DNA from: Fonsecaea monophora
Taxonomy: Eukaryota; Ascomycota; Eurotiomycetes; Chaetothyriales; Herpotrichiellaceae
Direction of reading: 5' to 3'
Length of the DNA stretch: 64,000 nt
Assembly: GCF_001642475.1 (NCBI RefSeq)
Contig: NW_019173975.1
Location: 124,001 to 188,000, forward strand
Notes under the pieces: model-generated
Told to the model about the DNA's origin: nothing
What the model saw: the letters and a program-made list of their open reading frames with translations, nothing else
The model's database searches: none
In this document: piece by piece, positions 56,637-64,000 of the stretch
Layout: the number at the start of each line of letters is the position of its first letter
Numbering within the stretch: position 1 is the stretch's first letter
Made by a program: the position numbers and the translations under genes

Positions 56637-58692
56637 GCCGCACCGCCCCGTGTTGGGTTTTGTACAATAATAACGCCCCCCGTCTCTGGGGCTTTCTTTC
56701 CGTGCCATCTATCCTAATGTCGTCTAAACGTCTTCTAGCGAGCGAGCATCGGACAAAAGTTGGACTTTTCTCAGATCGACATTTCTACTGTTGAAACGAC
56801 CTTGCACCTCTGAACGGGGGGGAGAAGAACCCCTTTCTCTTCCTCTCTGTATCTACTCTTCCTTCACCCCGCAGTACCTGGACACGCATCGATGAAACGG
56901 CCATTTCTACCGAGGAAAGCAAAGACGAGTGGGGAGGAAACGGCAAATGCACAAAGGGAGAATGGGAGGAGTATGGAGGCCCTCCGAGCGCAATTTTCTT
57001 GCCCCGATCACCCTTGGGTGGGAGCAGACCTGAAACGAGATTCAAGAAGCGACCACGAGGATGTTCCGGTAATGTTGTTTAGATTGATGATTCTGTGGCG
57101 AGGATCTACTCGTTGGGACAGAATGGGGGAGTCTCTCTCGAGTGAGTCTGTAGAATATTCTCTTGAAGCGCCGACCGGTTGTGTGGAATGTATGATATGG
57201 TCTGGTGTGGTCCCAAGGCACGCACCATCGTCCCATGTTTTCCGCAGACCCCCCCTTTCTTTCTCGTATTACTTGATATGTTACTTGATTTGGCAAAGAG
57301 AATTCATAATAATAATGGCCCCCATCCATGTACCCGCTCACACGCTGTCGGTCAGCTTAAAGATCGGCAGGATCCACGCCGGCGTTCTCGGCACCCAGTG
57401 TTACCGAGTACGAGCATACTCTGTCTGGAGGTATGTCCGTACTCGTATACAAGGTACAAGAGCGGCTACGGCGGAAACCGCAAACGTCGGAGACCGTGTC
57501 TACTCCGGAGGTACATATGTATCTATGCAGATGTCTCCTTGCAACTCGCGTGCCGTGTATCCACTTCTTATCTTACCGAACCAAGCTTCCCCAAACATAA
57601 GCCATGGCAAAAGGAGTAAATGGACACAACTTTTGTAATACTGAGTAGTAGATGCTCCACCGTCAGCCAGCACTCCCCGAATCCCCAACTTCATTGGAAC
57701 AGACCTCCAAGTCACTGTGAACATCACTCGGTGGGTAGGGTGGTAGACAAGCAGGGCGGCCAGCCGTGCCAGCCTCCTGTACGGAGCCAACAGAGCCGAT
57801 GCCACTTGTGCGGGCTACCGCACGATGGCCAACACTGATGAGGCCGTTGCGTTGTGAGTAGCGCGCAGCCTCAGCCGATTTCGTCGTCGAATACAGAGTT
57901 TCCTTTCTCCTTTCCGTCAGACACACGTCCTTCAAGGTCTTGCACGAGTTGAGATTTCCAGTAACCAGAGCATGGGAATTCTTGGTACTTCTCCGAGAGG
58001 AAGCCTGTGCCTTTCTGTCGCGTAGGTGTCTGTGCGCAGATATCGACGTTGGGACCTTCCAGCTCTTCTGTCTCACGAGGATCTTGAGGATGGTGTAAAG
58101 TTATTGCTTCTGGCATACACAACCATTCACTCCGTCCTCGATCCTTTCTGGCGAGTGTTAAGTCGACCTAGCGACGTGCAGGTCGCTATCCAACAAATGT
58201 CGCGGATAAACTTCTGCTGCGGGCCAGGAGAAGCAATAAAAGCCATGCGCAAGAGAGTTGCAGGTTAAGGTGAAGATGAGGAATTGATTGACAATGAGGC
58301 TGAAGCGGGAAGAACGGTCTGAACGCGACGACTTCGTACCCGTGTTCTTCTAAATCCAAACCATGTCCACAAAATGATAATGAAGCAGAATGGCTCATCA
58401 TGAAGTCACCATCGGCCAGGTCACAGATGACTGGACAGGCATGTCATGTCCTGGGCCTCTCATTCATCGTGGCAGATACTCAAGTAACGCAAGTTAAGGG
58501 CAGACTTCCAGGCCATAGCCTCCAACTGACAATCATCATCAACCCTTGTCTTCCAAGCCTGACACGCCTGTTCGTGCACACGGGATGAGTGTCACTGATC
58601 GATGTCTGCCCAGAGCTGGAATGCTCCTACAGGGCTATGCATTGTACCCCACGTTTCCAGTCAATCGAGGTCTTTCAGCTCCGATGTTGTAT
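56637..58692. other. Intergenic of about 2 kb
   Basis: A 248-codon frame from a true ATG at 56892 reads across this region, but it looks like noncoding translation (no domain, uneven composition), and minus-strand frames overlap it. GAGTACG (57406-57412) and CGTACTC (57438-57444) form an inverted repeat. A lineage-specific gene cannot be excluded. Confidence 0.45.
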
Positions 58693-59163
58693 TCATTCTT
58701 CGTTAGACCATTTGTCGAGCCACGCGACAACATCTGACTTGTCCCCTTCCGTAGGCTTCCTCTCGGGCTCGTCTTCCCAGTCTAACAGCTTGTCGGTTCC
58801 CGACTTGTCCTTTGTTTTCCGGTTCACCACCTTGCCTTTTTTATCCATGTTGGTGCCAGTGGCAGTGTCGGCGGAGACTTCGGGAATCGTCTCCAGACTC
58901 CTGGTCTCGGTCCCCCGTATCACGTTTGGTCCAACTTTTGCCTTTTGCATATATGCTATCCGGGCTTGTTCGCCCTCTTGCAGCTCCTTCGGGCTCATCC
59001 ACCACTTGAAGAATTCTTCAATCTTAGGCCTGGCCATGAAGTAAACGAGGACGATGAGGATCAGGTAGACATAATCTTGTTTGTCGAGTTGGCCTTTCTG
59101 CATGTAGCGTTGGATGGGGTTGAGACGCGACAGGTCTTCCGGAGCAGGTGTGTACTCGACCAT
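58693..59163 (-). CDS. pga2: Pga2, membrane protein of secretory trafficking
   Basis: Small ER/nuclear-envelope membrane protein of the Pga2 family, needed in yeast for protein trafficking. Single exon, 156 aa, from the ATG at 59163 (MVEYTPAPEDLSRLNPIQRY). One membrane helix (residues 31-44, YVYLILIVLVYFMA) precedes RPKIEEFFKWWMSPKE. The acidic C-terminus DKLLDWEDEPERKPTEGDKS and VVAWLDKWSNEE are the family signature. The frame runs upstream without a better start. It lies between two secretory-pathway or cell-surface genes. Confidence 0.9.
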   Translation of the reverse strand: MVEYTPAPEDLSRLNPIQRYMQKGQLDKQDYVYLILIVLVYFMARPKIEEFFKWWMSPKELQEGEQARIAYMQKAKVGPNVIRGTETRSLETIPEVSADTATGTNMDKKGKVVNRKTKDKSGTDKLLDWEDEPERKPTEGDKSDVVAWLDKWSNEE

Positions 59164-60198
59164 GGTAAGGGATAGGCAGACGGTGCCTGCGATTATTGAG
59201 GTTCCTGGTTCTAATGGAGAAGAAGAGCAAAGACAGACAGCAGGCGACAAGGGCGAAAAGTAATGGTTTATTTACCACGCGCGTTATTTCTTTTCCTTTT
59301 GAATTTTGATCGAGGACCTTTTTAGAAAAAAAGCCGCTACTACGCGACTCCGCGGCAGCCGGAGGCAAGGGAACAAGGGACTGGCAACTCGTAACTCGTA
59401 ACTCGTAAGTGCGCGGAACAGAAATGACGACGTGGCTCAGGCTCGGGCCAAGCCGCTCGTCACGGAAAGACCTTCAGCTTCCTTCGCATCCCGATCTTCC
59501 ATTTCTGTTATCTGGTTGTCTAATGTGGCACACATCTACATCATCTCAGGTCAGGTTTGGAATGCTCTGTCATACGTGAAACGGGTGCAAATCTCAGGAT
59601 CAGACAGATAAATCCTGCAGGAGGTGGTTTGCAGCGCACCCTCTTGAAAGAGAACCCCCCCTGGTTTGCCTCCCAACATCTGCCCTGGTTGGTATCACCA
59701 GCAAAACACAGAACACCCGTTGCACCAACTCCGCTAGGGTTCACTATATCGGAAAAACATTGTGGGACACTGTTATGGACAGGGGTGGTTTGGACCAAGA
59801 ATCGTGAACGTCTCCTGTGTATATCCTGTCGTCAGCAAATATTCAAATCGCGGTTAGAACCGAGTATACACAGGCGGTCTCAGATGGAATTGAGTTGAAT
59901 AATACCCCTTTGAAGATGGTCTCTATCCACACTGTTTGCAACACTGTTACAATGCGACTGGAGGCAACGGATGCACCTGCCCGAGCCACCGGGCCCAGCG
60001 CATCGGTGTGCGGTCCCAGAGACTGGCAATCTGCATGTCTAACAAACAATCCTTGCGTTTGAGTCGCTCAGGGTGTGTGGGAGATCTGGGGCGTTGGTTA
60101 GCATCCCGAGGACATGAGTTGCTTTATGAAAGAAATGCTCGCTCAAGCAAAGTGATCCCGTTGTCTTCGTCAGGTTTCCTCTGCTCGATCTCCTGACC
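59164..60198. other. Divergent intergenic region between pga2 and tyrosinase
   Basis: These 1035 bp contain only short frames. AACTCGTAACTCGTAACTCGTAA (three units, near 59388-59408) is a small tandem repeat. Confidence 0.5.
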
Positions 60199-62315
60199 AT
60201 GTTGTCTCTTACCCTCCGCTGCAAAGAGCCCATTGCATTGCTTCTCCTCTTGATTCTGTTCCTGAGTAATCGTTTGGTCGCTGTCCAGATCACTGGTGCC
60301 CTGGGCGGCCTCAATTCGACCACAGGAGCACGACCTCTGCGATACGAGATCCATGACTTTGCAAATTCAGGCCCGGCTTTCGATTTGTTTATCCTCGCTC
60401 TGAAAGAGCTTCAAAGTGTTGACCAGTCAGAAGAGTTGTCTTACTTTCAAATCTCAGGTCACTGATTGTCGGCCATTGTTTGCACGGATGCTTACCAGAG
60501 GCAGGAATCCATGGGTTCCCTCGAATTCCTTGGGACGGTGTATCAGGCACTGGGAGCTATCCAGGATTCTGCACACATGCTGCAACCCCATTTCCGACCT
60601 GGCACCGACCTTATGTGGCACTATTTGAGGTACCTGGCCTTGCCCCTGTCATTACTTGTGGCCTTGTTGCTAACATCTACAGCAATTGATCTGGCAGCAT
60701 GCGCAGGGTATTGCCAACGACTATCCCGATGATCAACGTGATGAATATTCGAGCGCCGCCGTCACTTTACGGGTTCCTTACTGGGACTGGGCAGTTTATC
60801 CAGCGCTGCCTGACGTGGTTGCGCAGCCTCAAATCTCCATCAACACTCCAACTGGGCGACAAACAATTGCCAATCCTCTCTACAATTATGTCTTCCAATC
60901 TGATGCCGTGGGCAATGGGTTTCCGCTTTCCGATCCGGTAGAGTTGATCCTGGTGCTCTTGTGAATCCTCGAGGATCTACTGACCGCGACGCACATACAG
61001 ATGGCCAACTTTTCCGAGACTGTTCGCTGGTGGAGTTTGAACACAAAATCTAGCAATCAAAGCGCAGCCACTGCGGCGTTGCTGGCCAACGCTCCTGCGT
61101 GAGTCAATCCGTTCCCTCGAGCTGGCACGCTTTGACTCACGGTGTTCCAGGATCCAATCGCTGACATATCAAATGTTCACATCCCTGGCGAATTACACAG
61201 CATTCTCATGCACCTGGCCTGGTGGCCAATGGGTTACCGCGAACAATATTGAGTCCATTCACAACAGCATCCACAACAGCATAGGCGGATATGGTCACAT
61301 GCAGTTTCCAGAAGTCGCGGGGTTTGATCCTGTCTTCTGGCTGCATCATGCCAACGTTGATCGTCTGTTTGCCATGTGGCAAGCGCTGCACCCGGACACC
61401 TACATCGAACCGACCGTGAATGCATATGGATCGTACTACGAGAATGTTGGGTTTGTCGACTCGGGAACAACCGGTTGGTGTCACCCAAAAGGCAAAAGAT
61501 GTGGAAACTAACACCTAACAGCATTGGCACCATTTCATTCTGACGGTGGCAGCACGCTCTTCACATCGGATGACGTTCGAAGCACGAAAGTATTTGGCTA
61601 CAGTTACCCGGAACTCCCAGACTGGGAGATGGGCTCGGACGACTTAGCCAACAATGTACGGATTGCGGTCAACTCGCTTTATAATCCCTCGTCCAACAAC
61701 ACATTCAGCAGCTCCACGAAACAGGGAAGACGACGATCTTCCAGCATAGCCGAGAGTTTCGGTCATGTTTCGCTTGACCTGGCGAGGCAGCTCCGTGTTA
61801 ACAACCTCAACCGGCAGTGGTCGATTACTGTGCTTGTTGATCGGTTCCCGATGAATACAAGCTTCTGCATTGACTTCTTCATGGGTGATCCCCCGGAGGA
61901 GGTGTCGGCCTGGCCCGCCGCACCAAACCTCGTTGGAACCTATGCTCAGTTCAATGCCGCCAACGTCACAATGCTGCATCCGAATGGCCTTCCCGAAGGA
62001 CAAGTGCGCGGCGAAATTTCTATGACTCACACGTTGGCGGCGGGTGTGTCGAGAGGCGTCCTTCGAGATCTTTCGCCGCGGACCGTCACACCGTTACTTC
62101 GCCATGCTTTGAATTGGAGGGCTCGAACTCCGGCTGGTGATGAAGTACCGCTTTCTGCGCTTTCTGGACTTTCCATATCAGTCTCCACGCGGCCAGTGGT
62201 TCCTCGTGACACGAAAGACTCTTTCCCGGTGTACGGAGCTGTGCAATGGCTTGGTCCTGTCACAGAGGGGAAGCCATGTGGCGTACCGCGGCCGCATGTC
62301 CAGGACGAGTTCTGA
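60199..62315 (+). CDS. Secreted tyrosinase (type 3 copper oxidase)
   Basis: Copper enzyme that hydroxylates monophenols and oxidises catechols to quinones, feeding melanin-like pigments. Six exons (60199-60457, 60505-60629, 60683-60937, 61001-61098, 61151-61473, 61522-62315) give 617 aa. The introns are 47, 53, 63, 52 and 48 nt. The N-terminus is a signal peptide (ALLLLLILFLSNRLVAVQ). CuA ligands are expected at His 89 (GIHGFPRIPWDG), 111 (CTHAATPFP) and 120 (TWHRPY). CuB ligands are expected at His 283 and 287 (HNSIHNSIGGYGH) and 312 (FWLHHANVDRLFAMW). PFHSD follows the core. A tribasic site (GRRR, residues 422-425) separates the catalytic core from a C-terminal domain of about 190 residues. 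Confidence 0.94.
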
Positions 62316-63002
62316 ATGTGGCTGTAGGTTGCCACGCCACAGCCGCATTCATCCAACTTTGCTGCAGCCGACGAGAAACACGCGGCTGACTGTTTTGATT
62401 CATGTCTCTCATTCACCCGATGCACAGAGCATTTCTTTGCGGGTTGACCAGGGTGGACGGTCGGCTTATGTCCTCTGTTTCAGTTCTCTTGACCTTTGTC
62501 TCATTCGCATGGTGTCTGTTCAGGCTTCTGACTAGGAAACGGCGGAATTGCTTGAGATTACATGGTGGATCATCAAGATTGCCCAGTTTGAAACTAGCTA
62601 GCTCTAACTGGTGCTACTGTCGGCTATTGGCCCTGCGCATCGCTTTTCAAATAGATGGGGGATCTAGGCTTTTTCATGATCTCGGTTTTTTTCCCTCGCA
62701 GAAGCAGAGAAATTTCTAGGCGGACATGGGGGTCGATCTGCTGATATCTTCTGGGCATGCTTCTAATTCTTTGCTTCAAATCGTGTCGTTCCTTGAAAGA
62801 AAAAAACCCCTCTTGTGCAAGGCGTTGTTTGAGACAGCCATCCATTCGTTCTTTTTGATTCCTGCAGTTCTACTTTCCACTACGTCGACATTTGTACTCG
62901 ATACTCCTCACTGAGTGATTGCTTCCAGTCTAAGCTTGTGAGACCGAATCCTCAACATTCAAAATCCAGCCATCAGTCCCGCTGCGGTCGATCCCTCCGA
63001 TA
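62316..63002. other. Intergenic between tyrosinase and Kre9-like gene
   Basis: These 687 bp contain short frames only. Confidence 0.5.
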
Positions 63003-63924
63003 ATGAGATTTCCGGCAAAGCTCCTCTTACTGAGCGCGTCTCTCGCTACCCATGTTCTTGCCCAGGCGAGAATCGCCTTTACTTCCGTCCCTGCCGTGGT
63101 AGTTGCTGGACAGTCCTATAAGTGCGTACATCACAGTTCCGCAAAGAGTCTGGGAAGAATAAACTATGCTGAGAACTCGAACTGCTTAGTATTTCTTGGG
63201 CCGGCGGCGATGGTTCGCCTGTCACAATAACACTTCGAGAAGGGGACCCGGATGACCTCAAGACGATCGCGACTTTGGCAGATAGTGTGACGGAAAACTC
63301 CTTTGTGTGGAATGTCTCGCTGAGCTTGGCGACTGCTTCGTATGTGGCGTCCTCACCTCTTCACCCACATCGCACAAGGTCGAATTTCTGACAGGCGTCG
63401 ATCACAGGGACTATGCCCTCCAGATTACGCAGGGACAGGACTCGATCAACTACAGCGGCTTGTTCTCGATCGCGGGTGGAAGTGGGACGTCGACAATCTC
63501 ACTCTCGGGGTTGACCACACCCACGTCCTCTGGCAATGCTACTGCTAGCCTGATCAGCCCCACGAGCACTGGAATCGCTTCGTCGGGGAGAAGCACCATA
63601 TTTGCAAGCAATATGACTTTCAGGTGAGTTTGCCATCCAACACGTGTCTTGTCGGTGTTCAGCGAAACTGAGTTATACCTCACAATTAGCTCCGCAACCC
63701 TGTCGTCCACCTCGAGTTCCAGCTTGATTCCCGCTGTGACCGAACATATGACCTCCTCTTCCTCTTCCCTGTCCTCCAGCAGTACGAGCCAACCGAGCTC
63801 CACATCGGAGGCACCTACAGCTGCGGCTACGACAACGGTGCCAGATGCTGGGGCTGCTGGGCAGTTGGGTAGCTCGGCGGCACTGGTGCTGGGCGTCTTT
63901 GCTGCAGTCATGTTCTTGAGTTAA
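63003..63924 (+). CDS. GPI-anchored Ser/Thr-rich protein with Kre9/Knh1-like domain
   Basis: Cell-surface protein of the fungal Ser/Thr-rich GPI family. Exons 63003-63121, 63190-63339, 63408-63623 and 63690-63924 give 239 aa; all joins keep frame. A signal peptide (MRFPAKLLLLSASLATHVLA) leads into a beta-sandwich of about 90 residues: ARIAFTSVPAVVVAGQSYNI, WAGGDGSPVTITLREGDPDD, then SDYALQITQGQDSINYSGLF with an N-glycosylation sequon. A Ser/Thr-rich stalk fills residues 120-215. The end (DAGAAGQLGSSAALVLG, then a hydrophobic FAAVMFLS) fits a GPI-attachment signal. Kre9/Knh1 relatives act in beta-1,6-glucan assembly, but GPI-type members have no proven activity. Confidence 0.9.
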
Positions 63925-64000
63925 TCAAAAAGGGACTCCGTTCAGGTTCTTGGGCTGAGGAATTCCTGGGAAGCCATTAATTAGAGCAAACCGTCTGGTT
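63925..64000. other. 3' flank at window end
   Basis: The last 76 bp hold the downstream flank of the Kre9-like gene. No gene seen. Confidence 0.5.

Noticed and set aside
56892..57638. 248-codon frame from a true ATG
   Set aside because: Long, but with uneven composition and no recognisable domain. Overlapping minus-strand frames are equally good.

Overview
The window is nuclear DNA of a filamentous ascomycete (Pezizomycotina). Short GT-AG introns of about 47-180 nt interrupt most genes. The recognisable proteins are typical of this group: Pal1, CmkB-type kinase, Zn2Cys6 regulator, ORT1-type ornithine carrier, Cgr1 and Dep1/Sds3. The gene set would fit Eurotiomycetes or a black-yeast relative, but the order cannot be fixed from sequence alone. 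I saw no rRNA, tRNA, CRISPR or intact transposon. Exon boundaries were worked out by hand from splice signals, reading frame and family motifs; every multi-exon model keeps a continuous frame.

Layout. 1-109 is probably the 5' end of a gene on the minus strand that runs off the left edge. A gene-poor stretch of about 7 kb follows. 7-21.5 kb is a conserved housekeeping block: sec9, vps33, a TDP2-like phosphodiesterase, a Zn2Cys6 regulator, the ornithine carrier, cgr1, usb1 and pal1. 22-30 kb holds a hot-dog thioesterase, an unrecognised protein with a possible chagasin-like domain, a weak two-exon model, a short-chain dehydrogenase (SDR) and a CmkB-like kinase. 30.5-40 kb looks more accessory and metabolic: a GlcG/HbpS-like protein, a second SDR, a GNAT-like protein, a flavin amine oxidase and an MFS transporter divergent from it. 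40-53 kb returns to housekeeping genes: coa3, dep1/sds3-like, nop12, rex1-like exonuclease and stt3. 54-64 kb is oriented to the secretory pathway and cell surface: a membrane-anchored arylsulfotransferase-family protein, pga2, a tyrosinase and a GPI-anchored Kre9/Knh1-like protein.

How the genes relate. Two pairs concern membrane fusion and secretion: sec9 (plasma-membrane Qbc-SNARE) beside vps33 (vacuolar SM protein), and stt3 (N-glycosylation) near pga2 (trafficking). Four genes act in RNA maturation: cgr1, usb1, nop12 and rex1. They form two tail-to-tail pairs. The clearest possible functional unit in the accessory part is the amine oxidase and MFS transporter, which share a 970-bp divergent promoter.

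I do not see an unmistakable new system. The most unusual points are an in-frame intron inside the second SNARE helix of sec9, a 24-nt microexon at the first catalytic motif of stt3, the possible chagasin-like domain at 24.6-24.9 kb, and the gene-poor left flank.
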